Positions 1 through 6,680 of a stretch of DNA of 13,761 nt are shown piece by piece. Source of the stretch: an uncultured Oribacterium sp. (lineage in GTDB: Bacteria; Bacillota; Clostridia; Lachnospirales; Lachnospiraceae). The notes under the pieces are model-generated. The model ran no database searches. It was not told the DNA's origin and worked only from the letters and a program-made list of their open reading frames with translations. A program made the translations under genes and the position numbers. The stretch is from contig CAKQWR010000039.1 of NCBI GenBank assembly GCA_934279105.1, positions 1-13,761 on the forward strand, read 5' to 3'. How positions within the stretch are numbered: position 1 is the stretch's first letter; each line of letters opens with the position of its first letter.

Positions 1-254
1 TCCGTGACCGTGAGCTTATCGAGGTCCTCCAGCTGAAAATCACGCGGAGAGTAGTCCTTATAGAGCGGGTTTTCATGGATAAGAAACTGAAAGAAGATTT
101 TCAGATCACGTGCATAGGCGATGCGGGTACGGGAACTCGTCGTCGTTTCGATGCCACGGAAATACATCGTGCAGAAATATGGAAGCTCATCGAGTAATTC
201 GCGAAGCTTTTTGGTGTTGTCACGATCGATCTGTTCATAGTATTTTAAAGCCAT
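1..254 (-). CDS. Tyrosine recombinase/integrase, N-terminal part only (runs off the left edge)
   Basis: The first 84 residues are visible and the rest lies beyond base 1. The start is the ATG at 254, preceded by AGAAGG seven bases upstream. The protein begins MALKYYEQID. Residues 41-58 (SRTRIAYARDLKIFFQFL) have the helical, Arg/Tyr-rich look of the N-terminal core-binding (SAM-like) domain of XerC/XerD-type recombinases, which grips DNA before the catalytic domain. The catalytic R...H-R-H...Y residues would lie off the window, so activity cannot be judged. The family cuts and rejoins DNA through a tyrosine-phosphodiester intermediate. From memory this N-terminus resembles a widespread Lachnospiraceae Xer-like protein, so a housekeeping dimer-resolution role is as likely as a mobile-element integrase. 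The gene is separated from the hydrolase by nearly 400 gene-free bases with palindromes and its own candidate promoter. Confidence 0.8.
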   Translation of the reverse strand, partial: MALKYYEQIDRDNTKKLRELLDELPYFCTMYFRGIETTTSSRTRIAYARDLKIFFQFLIHENPLYKDYSPRDFQLEDLDKLTVT

Positions 255-344
255 AAGAATACCTTCTGTAAATTAGTGAGCGAATGTCTGCATCTGCAGA
301 TCGCGTTCATGCATCGCGCGAAGAAATAAATATCCACCGGATAT

Positions 345-374
345 ATTATAAATGCTTGACCACAGACATGATAA
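345..374 (-). promoter_or_regulatory. Candidate promoter of the tyrosine recombinase
   Basis: On the minus strand a consensus -10 box TATAAT (345-350) lies 18 bases downstream of TTATCA (369-374, four of six bases matching TTGACA). This predicts a leader of about 85 nt before the ATG at 254. A fully A/T palindrome (378-399) sits directly upstream of the -35 box, where an UP element or an operator would be expected. The call rests only on box matches. Confidence 0.45.
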
Positions 375-377
375 ATA

Positions 378-399
378 GAATATATATATTTATATATTC
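378..399. repeat. A/T inverted repeat upstream of the recombinase promoter
   Basis: The arms GAATATATA (378-386) and TATATATTC (391-399) are exact inverted copies around a 4-base centre, TATT. It abuts the putative -35 box of the recombinase gene. It could be an operator, an UP-like element or simply low-complexity A/T sequence. Confidence 0.5.
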
Positions 400-462
400 A
401 GGGGCAGCGGGCCGGAACCCGGGCATCCGTGCAGCAGAGCGCCCGGCCACTGCACAATCTAC

Positions 463-496
463 ATTATTGCGCATAACCATAGTTTAACGCAATAAT
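463..496. repeat. 9-bp inverted repeat in the recombinase upstream region
   Basis: ATTATTGCG (463-471) and CGCAATAAT (488-496) are exact inverted copies separated by 16 bases. The spacer holds a smaller symmetric core (AAC...GTT around CATA). This arrangement could be a binding site for a dimeric protein or a short hairpin. No U-rich tail follows on either strand, so it is not an intrinsic terminator. Confidence 0.45.
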
Positions 497-583
497 ACAG
501 ATGAATCAAGCACATTATGGAAATCTTGTCATTTTAACCTCTACCTGTACAATGAACGCACCTCCTCTCTGCAAAATGGGTAT

Positions 584-611
584 AAAAATTGCCCGGCATT
601 TCTGCCGAGCA
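584..611 (-). terminator. Intrinsic terminator of the alpha/beta hydrolase gene
   Basis: Read on the minus strand, TGCTCGGCA and TGCCGGGCA form a 9-bp stem around a GAAA loop, followed by ATTTTTATA. On that strand the single non-Watson-Crick position is a T·G wobble, so the RNA stem is unbroken. It lies about 40 bases past the hydrolase stop codon at 651, where a terminator is expected. Confidence 0.85.
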
Positions 612-650
612 TAGAAAACAGTAACACCCCATAAACTGTAATCAAGTGTT

Positions 651-1463
651 TTAATGCGTCCCTACGAATTCCGCTACGAGCTTGTTGAACTTGTCTGCTT
701 CGTCCCAGAACAGCATGTGTCCGGAATCCTCGAAGAACACAGTCTTCGCACCCGGAATGTTCTCACCTACCCAGGCGCTGCCATGCCAGTCGAACACCTG
801 ACTCTGTCGTGCGACACAAACCAGCGTCGGCAGCTTGATGTGTGGAATAAAGTCACGCCAGTCGAGGTTCGTATGATCGCGCATAATTTCGATCCGCGCG
901 TACGGAGGGCACTTGTTCGCCTCGGCCGCCAGCATTGCCCCATCCTCCGGGTCTGGTGCATGATGCAGGCATCCGGTGATGAGTCCGGCTGCGGAGCCCA
1001 CCGGATCCGCCTGGATACCACAGCACAGCCGGATAAATGTCTCCACATCGTAACAGCTCTTCTGTCCCCACTGCCAGTCCGGCCCCACGTACTGTGCCGG
1101 CGACTGATCCACGCAAACAAGCCCACTCAGCCGGTCCTCGCCGAACAGCTCGATATAGCTCCACCAGATTGACGCTCCCATCGACCAGCCGAGTCCCGTG
1201 ACATCCTGGAGATCCAGATGCTCCAGCAGATTTCTCACGTCCATCGCATATCTCGAAATCCTGTGACTATGCATCACCTTCTCCGACTCGCCATGGGCCC
1301 GAAGGTCCATCGTAATCACCTTACACGACTTCGCAAGCTCCTCCACGTTCTTCTTCCAGAACTTCGTGGAGCAGGTCCAGCCCGGCAGCATCAGCAGCGG
1401 TCGTCCCTCGCCCCTCACCTCATAATAAATCTCGACACCATCATTGGTACGAAACGTGCTCAT
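651..1463 (-). CDS. Alpha/beta hydrolase
   Basis: A complete 270-residue protein of the alpha/beta hydrolase fold, the usual length for a single-domain member. The start ATG follows AAGGAGG by seven bases. LPGW (26-29) would supply the oxyanion-hole region, GWSMG (92-96) is the nucleophile elbow with Ser94, and DSGHM (246-250) supplies catalytic His249. The canonical acid after strand beta-7 is not obvious: the expected Gly-x-x-Asp is replaced by ARQS (218-221). Asp119 in VCVDQSP, after beta-6, is a plausible substitute, as in some subfamilies with a relocated acid; Asp225 is an alternative. There is no signal peptide, so it is probably cytosolic. Esterases, haloperoxidase-like enzymes and lactonases share this fold, so the substrate cannot be named. 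It stands alone with its own promoter and terminator, between the potassium transporter genes and the recombinase. Confidence 0.9.
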   Translation of the reverse strand: MSTFRTNDGVEIYYEVRGEGRPLLMLPGWTCSTKFWKKNVEELAKSCKVITMDLRAHGESEKVMHSHRISRYAMDVRNLLEHLDLQDVTGLGWSMGASIWWSYIELFGEDRLSGLVCVDQSPAQYVGPDWQWGQKSCYDVETFIRLCCGIQADPVGSAAGLITGCLHHAPDPEDGAMLAAEANKCPPYARIEIMRDHTNLDWRDFIPHIKLPTLVCVARQSQVFDWHGSAWVGENIPGAKTVFFEDSGHMLFWDEADKFNKLVAEFVGTH

Positions 1464-1502
1464 GTTAAAACCTCCTTATCACGAACGATATTTGATACCA
1501 CT

Positions 1503-1530
1503 ATTCTACCATAATTTTCTCGCCCGTGAA
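1503..1530 (-). promoter_or_regulatory. Candidate promoter of the alpha/beta hydrolase
   Basis: On the minus strand TTCACG (1525-1530) and TAGAAT (1503-1508, five of six bases of TATAAT) are 16 bases apart. The predicted start of transcription is near 1496, giving a leader of about 30 nt that contains the AAGGAGG ribosome binding site. The -35 match is weak. Confidence 0.5.
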
Positions 1531-1560
1531 GTCCATGGCTGACTCATCCTAAGTCGTTTT

Positions 1561-1632
1561 GTTACTGTTCACTCGTGGCTCGGCGGACGGCTGTCGAGCC
1601 ACACCTTGACTTAACTACGAGTGAACAGTAAC
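1561..1632. repeat. 72-bp nested inverted-repeat element
   Basis: The outer arms GTTACTGTTCACTCGT (1561-1576) and ACGAGTGAACAGTAAC (1617-1632) are perfect 16-bp inverted copies. A second perfect 8-bp pair, GTGGCTCG (1575-1582) and CGAGCCAC (1595-1602), is nested inside with a 12-base G/C-rich loop and a 14-base one-sided spacer. There is no U-tract next to the outer arms on either strand, so a simple terminator is unlikely. The form is that of a REP-like or miniature non-autonomous repeat. It lies upstream of the hydrolase promoter and far downstream of trkH. A clear target-site duplication is not visible. Confidence 0.75.
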
Positions 1633-1826
1633 GATTTTCCTTCATCACCTGTCAAGCATCCTTCATCTGATTCAACTCTTCCGCATCCGAAACCGCGGCA
1701 ACGCACGTTTTAAAAAAGTGACCAAACATATTTGTGTACCTCCCAAATTTTCGAACACTGATTCTATATATAATAATACTCTAAAACCGCATACGGATGT
1801 TGAAGTTTGAGGATTTAACATAGAAA

Positions 1827-1888
1827 AGCACAAAGTATAAACCATAAATGTTCGTAAATACGTCATTTGTGGTTTTCTACTTTGTGCT
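1827..1888. repeat. 62-bp A/T-rich hairpin downstream of trkH
   Basis: AGCACAAAGTA (1827-1837) and TACTTTGTGCT (1878-1888) pair perfectly. The stem continues inward with AAACCATAAATG against CATTTGTGGTTT (one non-Watson-Crick position), and CGTA/TACG pair within the loop, so nearly the whole element folds on itself. On the minus strand it is followed by TTTTCTATG, a modest U-tract that would fit a terminator for trkA-trkH about 80 bases beyond the trkH stop. However, the mismatch is a U·G wobble only in a plus-strand RNA, which argues against a purely minus-strand terminator. A palindromic miniature element is the alternative. Confidence 0.65.
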
Positions 1889-1969
1889 AAATCAAGTGAA
1901 TGTGCGCTATTTTAGATAATCTTCGCGATGAACTCTGAAGCTATCTTTATGCTGTACGAAGGTTCCATA

Positions 1970-3421
1970 TTAATTCGATTTTCGCCAGGTTCTCGGCAGG
2001 AATAAAAGCATCATCGGTAGAATCTCCAGTCTACCGGCGAGCATATCGAAGGTCAGGACGATTTTACTAAAATCGGAATATGCGCCGAAATTACAGGTTG
2101 GACCTACGGCTGCGAGGCCCGGACCGATGTTGTTAAAGGTCGCTGCAACGGCTGAGAAATTCGTCGTAAAATCGAAATTATCCGCACATGCGATCAAGAA
2201 TACCGAAACCATGAAAATGACGACATACATAATCAGATAACAGTTTACGGAACGCACGACGCTGTGTTCCAGACTCTTCTTCTCGAGACGAATGTGCTTG
2301 ACGGCTTCCGGGTGTACCAGTACGAGGAGTTCCTTACCGATTTCCTTCACCATGATGATGAGTCGTGAAACCTTGAAACCGCCGCCCGTAGAGCCTGCGC
2401 AGGCACCGGTGAACATAAGGAAGAGGATCAGCATCTGGCTCGCCTGTGGCCATGTCGCAAAATCCAGCGTCGAGTAACCGGTGGTCGTGATGATCGCACC
2501 GACGGTAAAGAAACTGTGGTGAAGTGCATACAGGAAGTCACCGCCGTACATTTTTACGATGTTAAATGCAAAGAAAAATGTACTGAATGTGACGATACCG
2601 AGGTATACGCCTGCTTCCTCACACTGAAACGCATCCTTAAATTTCCGCTTCTGCATCAGATAGTAGACATTGAAATTCACACCGAACATGATCATCGATA
2701 CAGTGATCAGGAACTGGCTGAACATGCTGTAATCAGCCATACCGGAGTTACGTACGGCAAATCCGCCAGTACCGGCACTACCGAAGGCGATACAGATCGA
2801 ATCATAAATGCTCATGCCACTCAGAAGGAACAGGACGATCCAGATAACCGTCAGTGCAGCATAAATCTTGTACAGGGCTTTTGCGGTATCTGCGACACGT
2901 GGAACGATCTTGCTGACATCCGGTCCCGGGGACTCGGCCTTCATGATCATCATATTATAACCACCGCCGAGCGGCAGAATCGTCAGCACCAGTACGAGAA
3001 CACCCATGCCGCCGACCCAGTGGCTAAAGGAACGCCAGAAAAGAAGTCCCTTGCCGAGGTGCTCGACCTCAGCGAGAATCGAGGCACCGGTCGTCGTAAA
3101 ACCGGATACGATCTCGAAAACGGCATCGATATACGATGGAATCGTACCCGTCAGATAAAACGGTAAGGCACCGATCAGTGACATGACGATCCAGCTCAAT
3201 GCACAGATGACGAAACCCTCACGTGCATAATAATCGGTACGTTTGGGTCCCTTCATCGTGACGAGTGTTCCGATGACGAGCGCAAGTACAGCAGACACAG
3301 CGAGCGCCTGCACGGCCCAAAACTCCTGATAAACGAGTGCACAGATGATTGGCAGGATCATGATGCCTGCCTCGAGCTTCAGAACCCATCCGAGCACGTA
3401 AACAATCATACTAAAGTTCAT
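1970..3421 (-). CDS. trkH: TrkH/KtrB-type potassium uptake transmembrane subunit
   Basis: A 483-residue polytopic membrane protein, the full length of the TrkH family, which conducts K+ across the inner membrane with a cytosolic RCK partner. The four selectivity-filter loops of the fourfold pseudo-repeat are visible: TTTGAS (109-114), GTGGFA (217-222), TTTGYS (312-317) and NNIGPG (430-435). Further family signatures are SHWVGGMG (133-140) and GACAGSTGGGFKVSR (339-353). The C-terminal GRLEILPMMLLFLPRTW is typical, so the protein is complete. The ATG at 3421 follows AAGGAG by about nine bases. It lies 14 bases downstream of trkA, so the two are surely co-transcribed and function as one transporter. 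TrkH and KtrB share this architecture; the two-RCK partner favours the Trk type. Na+ coupling cannot be excluded. Confidence 0.96.
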   Translation of the reverse strand: MNFSMIVYVLGWVLKLEAGIMILPIICALVYQEFWAVQALAVSAVLALVIGTLVTMKGPKRTDYYAREGFVICALSWIVMSLIGALPFYLTGTIPSYIDAVFEIVSGFTTTGASILAEVEHLGKGLLFWRSFSHWVGGMGVLVLVLTILPLGGGYNMMIMKAESPGPDVSKIVPRVADTAKALYKIYAALTVIWIVLFLLSGMSIYDSICIAFGSAGTGGFAVRNSGMADYSMFSQFLITVSMIMFGVNFNVYYLMQKRKFKDAFQCEEAGVYLGIVTFSTFFFAFNIVKMYGGDFLYALHHSFFTVGAIITTTGYSTLDFATWPQASQMLILFLMFTGACAGSTGGGFKVSRLIIMVKEIGKELLVLVHPEAVKHIRLEKKSLEHSVVRSVNCYLIMYVVIFMVSVFLIACADNFDFTTNFSAVAATFNNIGPGLAAVGPTCNFGAYSDFSKIVLTFDMLAGRLEILPMMLLFLPRTWRKSN

Positions 3422-3435
3422 TTCCCGAATGCTCC

Positions 3436-4797
3436 TTATGCAAGAATATCCTTGAGATCGTTGAAACCGGTGTTGGTGGTAATGACGATGACACTGTCGC
3501 CCGGCAGCATGAAATCAGAACCACGCGGAGTGATGATCTGATTCTCACGAACGATGGCTGCAATCAGGACATTCTTCTTAAATGTCAGATCTGCGAAGGT
3601 ATGATTGCAGAGGGCCGGATCATTGCCCACCTTAAACTCGAGGGCCTCTGCTCTTCCATCCGCAATCTTATACAGGGTCTCGACGTTTGAGCCCTCGGAG
3701 TTCTTCAGTGCGCGCACATACTGTACGATGTGATCTGCGATGATCTGCTTCGGGTAGATTACGGAACCGAGGTTCATCTCGGAAGTAACGTTCTCGAAGG
3801 CGATACGGTTGATTTTCGTAATCAAACGTGCGTTCGATAATTTGCCGGCATAGAGAGAAAGCATGATGTTCTCCTCGTCGAAACCGGTCAGTGAACAGAA
3901 TGCATCGGTTTTTTCGATGCCTTCGCGAATCAGGAGATCCTGATCGGTACCATCACCGTTGATGATGGTCGCATCTGGGAATTCACCGGCGAGATACTCG
4001 CAGCGATCTCGATCGTGATCGATCACCTTCAGCTTGCACTTCATATGGGAGTCGTGCATGTATTTGGCGATGTAGTAGGTGACCTTGCCGCCACCGACGA
4101 TCATACAGCTTCGAATCGGCTTGTAATCGATGCCAAGCTGCTTTACGAATTCATTTGACTGCTCCGCACTTGCGATATAGCTGATGACATCGCCCTCCAT
4201 GAGTGCATCGTTACCACTTGGGATGATGACCTGATCGCCACGCTCGATGGAGCAGATCAGGACATTGACCTTCAGAATACGTGGGATATCATACATCTTG
4301 ATGCCGACGATGTTGCTGTTCTCCGGCACCTTTACACGAATCAGATCGATCTTACCACGGGAGAAGCTGTCGATTTTCATAACCGATGGGAAACGAAGAA
4401 GACGCTCGACCTCCTTCGCTGCTGCCATCTCCGGGTTAATAACCATCGCGAGGTTCAGCTCGTCACGAAGATAAGTAATCTCATCCTTATACTCCGGATT
4501 ACGAATACGCGCGATGGTATTACAGTTACCTTCCTTCTTTGCAATCAGACAGCACAACATGTTGATTTCATCCGAGTCCGTGGCCGCAATCAGAACATCT
4601 GCATTCTTGACGCCTGCCTCCTGCTGAATCGCCAGCATGGCGCCGTTTCCGTTGATACCCATGACATCCAGTGAATCTACCGCATGTCGAAGAACCTTTT
4701 CGTTATTATCGATAATCGTAACGTTATGGTTCTCCTTGTTCAGCTGTTTTGCGAGAGAATATCCCACCTTACCACAGCCAACAACAATAATGTTCAT
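3436..4797 (-). CDS. trkA: Trk system potassium transport regulatory subunit TrkA
   Basis: This 453-residue cytosolic protein gates the TrkH channel by binding nucleotides. It has two tandem halves, each an RCK_N Rossmann domain followed by an RCK_C domain. The first dinucleotide motif is GCGKVG (7-12), with Asp30 ending beta-2 (TIIDNN). The second is GGGKVT (235-240), with the third glycine replaced by threonine, and IDHDRDR (259-265) follows. I place the start at the ATG at 4797, because GGAGGAG lies nine bases upstream and the resulting MNIIVVGCGKVG is a normal TrkA N-terminus. The frame stays open to an ATG at 4815 (six residues longer) that would place the ribosome binding site inside the gene. 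It follows recU by 95 bases with no clear promoter or terminator, so it probably belongs to a trpS-recU-trkA-trkH transcript. Confidence 0.95.
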   Translation of the reverse strand: MNIIVVGCGKVGYSLAKQLNKENHNVTIIDNNEKVLRHAVDSLDVMGINGNGAMLAIQQEAGVKNADVLIAATDSDEINMLCCLIAKKEGNCNTIARIRNPEYKDEITYLRDELNLAMVINPEMAAAKEVERLLRFPSVMKIDSFSRGKIDLIRVKVPENSNIVGIKMYDIPRILKVNVLICSIERGDQVIIPSGNDALMEGDVISYIASAEQSNEFVKQLGIDYKPIRSCMIVGGGKVTYYIAKYMHDSHMKCKLKVIDHDRDRCEYLAGEFPDATIINGDGTDQDLLIREGIEKTDAFCSLTGFDEENIMLSLYAGKLSNARLITKINRIAFENVTSEMNLGSVIYPKQIIADHIVQYVRALKNSEGSNVETLYKIADGRAEALEFKVGNDPALCNHTFADLTFKKNVLIAAIVRENQIITPRGSDFMLPGDSVIVITTNTGFNDLKDILA

Positions 4798-4892
4798 AGC
4801 TCTAAGCTCCTCCATCGTCTATAGAACGTCATCCGTGTCGACCGGCATCCATCGTAAAAGGATGTCCGTACGATCCGCACACGCGGTTCGGG

Positions 4893-5465
4893 TCAAGGGA
4901 TGTCTGCACCATCTTCATCTGCCGATCCGGCGCGATCCCGCTCATCGAGATCCCGCTGCAGCGGCTCCAGGTAATGCACAAACATGTCTTTATGAGATCG
5001 AATAATATAGTTCTGATCGATCTCCTGAATATTAAAGGATTTCTTACCGCCGTTCTGCATACGGTTCCAGAAATACTGAATATCCCGGAAGGGAATGTAA
5101 TACATCTCCTTCCGGGTCGTAAATGAAAGAATAATGAAACTGATTCCGCCCTGTTCTTCGAAGGCACGCATGAAGCGTACCTGATGCGGATGAAGATTCT
5201 GCAGTGGCCAGAAACTGGTTGCACACTCCTTCGCATCGAAGCAGACGGGGATACCCTGTACGAGGCCAATGTAGTCGACCGTGGACTTCTGATCGAAGTA
5301 TGCCAGTGTGATCTGCGTATGGTCCTCATTCATGTTGATCGGCGTGATCGGCGTCGGAATCTTCTGCACGACCGCGAGCTTCTTTTCGAGATAAGCCTCA
5401 TTCGTGCGGTTGATCAGCTCTTCCAGCTGTGAACCGCGGAGTCCGCGGGACTTCCAGGTGCCCAT
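4893..5465 (-). CDS. recU: RecU-type Holliday junction resolvase
   Basis: A 190-residue protein that I recognise as RecU, the Firmicutes resolvase that cuts four-way DNA junctions in recombinational repair and chromosome segregation. The N-terminus WKSRGLRGSQLEELINRTNE (4-23), then IPTPITPI (36-43), STVDYIG (61-67), DAKE (77-80) and PLQNLHPHQ (87-95) follow the family order. The metal-binding nuclease core would use Asp64, Asp77 and Lys79. B. subtilis RecU, from memory, has Glu in place of Asp77. The later GGKKSFNI (139-146) matches the usual GGRKSIPY segment. The C-terminal 20 residues are acidic and look disordered. Its ATG overlaps the trpS stop in TGATG and has only a weak ribosome binding site, suggesting translational coupling. 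In Bacillus recU pairs with a penicillin-binding protein gene; that neighbour is absent here. Confidence 0.88.
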   Translation of the reverse strand: MGTWKSRGLRGSQLEELINRTNEAYLEKKLAVVQKIPTPITPINMNEDHTQITLAYFDQKSTVDYIGLVQGIPVCFDAKECATSFWPLQNLHPHQVRFMRAFEEQGGISFIILSFTTRKEMYYIPFRDIQYFWNRMQNGGKKSFNIQEIDQNYIIRSHKDMFVHYLEPLQRDLDERDRAGSADEDGADIP

Positions 5466-6619
5466 CAGTTCTTGGTATGGCTCTCATTCAGCCAGGATTC
5501 CCAGCTCTGTACCATCGCATCCTTGTCATCGAAGTAGTTGATGCGCATGGCATCACGGCACTCATTCAGTGTCTGGTTCGTTACCTTTACGGCATGATCT
5601 GTACCAGCCTTCAGGATGTCGTATACATCGTTGATGTTGGTTTCCCACTTCGCACGGTTCTCGCGAATCGGCTGAAGTAAATCCTCCATAACCTTCAGAA
5701 GGAACTTCTTACACTTCATATCACCGAGACCACCGCACTGGTAGTGCTCCTTCATTTCATCGAGATTCTTGTAATCCGGGAGATACTCTGCAAACTGACT
5801 GTCATCACGCAGGAACGCATCGAGGTAGGTGAATACCATATTGCCCTCGACATGACCAGGATCTGCAACATTGATATGTGTCGGATCCGTATACATGCTC
5901 ATGACCTTCTTCTTTACGGTTGCTGCATCATCCGAAAGGAAAATACCGTTGCCGAGAGACTTCGACATCTTCGCTTTACCATCGATACCCGGAAGACGAC
6001 GCTGTGCAGCATTCTCCGGAATCAGAATATCCGGCTCGACCAGAACATCGCACTTATAAATCGTATTAAAGCGATGTGCGATCTCACGTGCCTGCTCGAT
6101 CATCGGCATCTGATCCTCACCTGCCGGAACGGTCGTCGCCTTAAACGCTGTAATATCTGCCGTCTGAGAAACCGGATAGGTAAAGAAACCTGCCGGAAGA
6201 CCGGCAACATTGTCATCCTCCGATTCACTGCCGTTGAAGCCACGCATGAGCATCTCGGACTTAACGGTCGGATTTCTGGACAGACGCTGGGTCGTAACCA
6301 AGTTCATATAGTAAAACGTCAGTGAATGCAGTGCCGGAATACCGGACTGAATGCAGATAAACGACTTATCCGGATCGATACCTGCAGAAAGATAATCGAG
6401 CGTAACCTCGATGATGTTATCGCGTACCTTTTTCGGATTATCCCAGTTATCGGTAAGTGCCTGATCATCCGCAACGAGAATATTGATCTCATCGAACTTA
6501 CCAGAGTTCTGAAGCTCCACTCTCCGCTGCAGAGAACCAACATAGTGACCTAAGTGAAGCTTTCCGGTTGGGCGATCGCCCGTCAGAATAACTTTACGTT
6601 TACAATCTTTCGCTAACAT
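5465..6619 (-). CDS. trpS: Tryptophan--tRNA ligase
   Basis: A class I aminoacyl-tRNA synthetase of 384 residues that charges tRNA-Trp. The ATP-binding signature is HLGH (22-25, in TGDRPTGKLHLGHYVGSL), GEDQ (167-170) follows, and the second signature is KMSKS (217-221). The closest remembered relatives are the streptococcal-type TrpRS proteins of about 340 residues. The extra length comes from a short acidic insertion near 130-138 (SESEDDN), a longer segment around 272-290 and a C-terminal tail after about 365. I choose the ATG at 6619 because GGAGG lies five bases upstream. The frame is open to an ATG at 6640, but that start would contain the ribosome binding site and lie close to the likely transcription start. 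It has its own promoter and heads the recU-trkA-trkH group. Confidence 0.96.
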   Translation of the reverse strand: MLAKDCKRKVILTGDRPTGKLHLGHYVGSLQRRVELQNSGKFDEINILVADDQALTDNWDNPKKVRDNIIEVTLDYLSAGIDPDKSFICIQSGIPALHSLTFYYMNLVTTQRLSRNPTVKSEMLMRGFNGSESEDDNVAGLPAGFFTYPVSQTADITAFKATTVPAGEDQMPMIEQAREIAHRFNTIYKCDVLVEPDILIPENAAQRRLPGIDGKAKMSKSLGNGIFLSDDAATVKKKVMSMYTDPTHINVADPGHVEGNMVFTYLDAFLRDDSQFAEYLPDYKNLDEMKEHYQCGGLGDMKCKKFLLKVMEDLLQPIRENRAKWETNINDVYDILKAGTDHAVKVTNQTLNECRDAMRINYFDDKDAMVQSWESWLNESHTKN

Positions 6620-6651
6620 GCCTGCCTCCATAAATTGCACAAACTAAGAAA

Positions 6652-6680
6652 AGTATACCATATCAAAATGCGTTTTGAAA
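6652..6680 (-). promoter_or_regulatory. Candidate promoter of trpS
   Basis: On the minus strand an extended -10 element TGGTATACT contains TATACT (6652-6657). A weak -35, TTTCAA (6675-6680), lies 17 bases upstream. The predicted transcription start is near 6645, giving a leader of about 25 nt. The boxes overlap the last codons of yraN. No T-box leader (the tRNA-sensing structure often found before aminoacyl-tRNA synthetase genes) fits in so short a leader. Confidence 0.6.

Larger units (their letters stand above)
255..583. other. Gene-free region between hydrolase terminator and recombinase
   Basis: No supported gene lies here. The stretch mixes very A/T-rich sequence (about 321-400) with a G/C-rich island (about 400-450) in which CCGGGC and GCCCGG can pair. 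It holds the two inverted repeats and the candidate recombinase promoter listed separately. A good Shine-Dalgarno-like AGGAGG occurs on the minus strand near 561-566, but it leads to no real open frame. The short plus-strand frame 284-487 has no ribosome binding site or family resemblance. Confidence 0.6.
1464..1969. other. 506-bp gene-free region between trkH and the hydrolase
   Basis: Apart from the hydrolase promoter, the nested repeat and the A/T-rich hairpin, I see nothing coding. A 64-codon minus-strand frame (1672-1866) begins inside the A/T-rich hairpin, has no ribosome binding site and resembles no known protein, so I treat it as chance. Confidence 0.65.

Noticed and set aside
284..487. 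A 67-codon plus-strand frame in the gene-free region
   Set aside because: There is no ribosome binding site, it spans the A/T palindrome, and nothing in the translation resembles a protein family.
345..500. A dif or attachment site next to the recombinase
   Set aside because: The A/T palindrome and the 9-bp inverted repeat do not match the Firmicutes dif consensus I remember, and no direct-repeat attachment core is visible.
541..583. AGGAGG on the minus strand near 561-566 as the start of a small gene
   Set aside because: The only codon at suitable spacing is ATT or later, and the frame stops within about a dozen codons.
1672..1866. A 64-codon minus-strand frame between trkH and the hydrolase
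   Set aside because: It starts inside the A/T-rich hairpin, lacks a ribosome binding site and has no recognisable features.
4798..4892. A trkA promoter after recU
   Set aside because: TATAGA-like sequence is present but no -35 box occurs at acceptable spacing.
4829..5329. A 166-codon minus-strand frame overlapping recU
   Set aside because: It is a frame-shifted reading of recU with Arg/Ser-rich composition and no ribosome binding site.
5744..6325. A 193-codon plus-strand open frame opposite trpS
   Set aside because: The Ile/Arg/His/Cys-rich translation is typical of an antisense shadow, and trpS on the other strand is certain.
6620..6662. A T-box riboswitch before trpS
   Set aside because: The leader predicted from the extended -10 box is too short, and no specifier loop or TGGN-containing antiterminator is visible.
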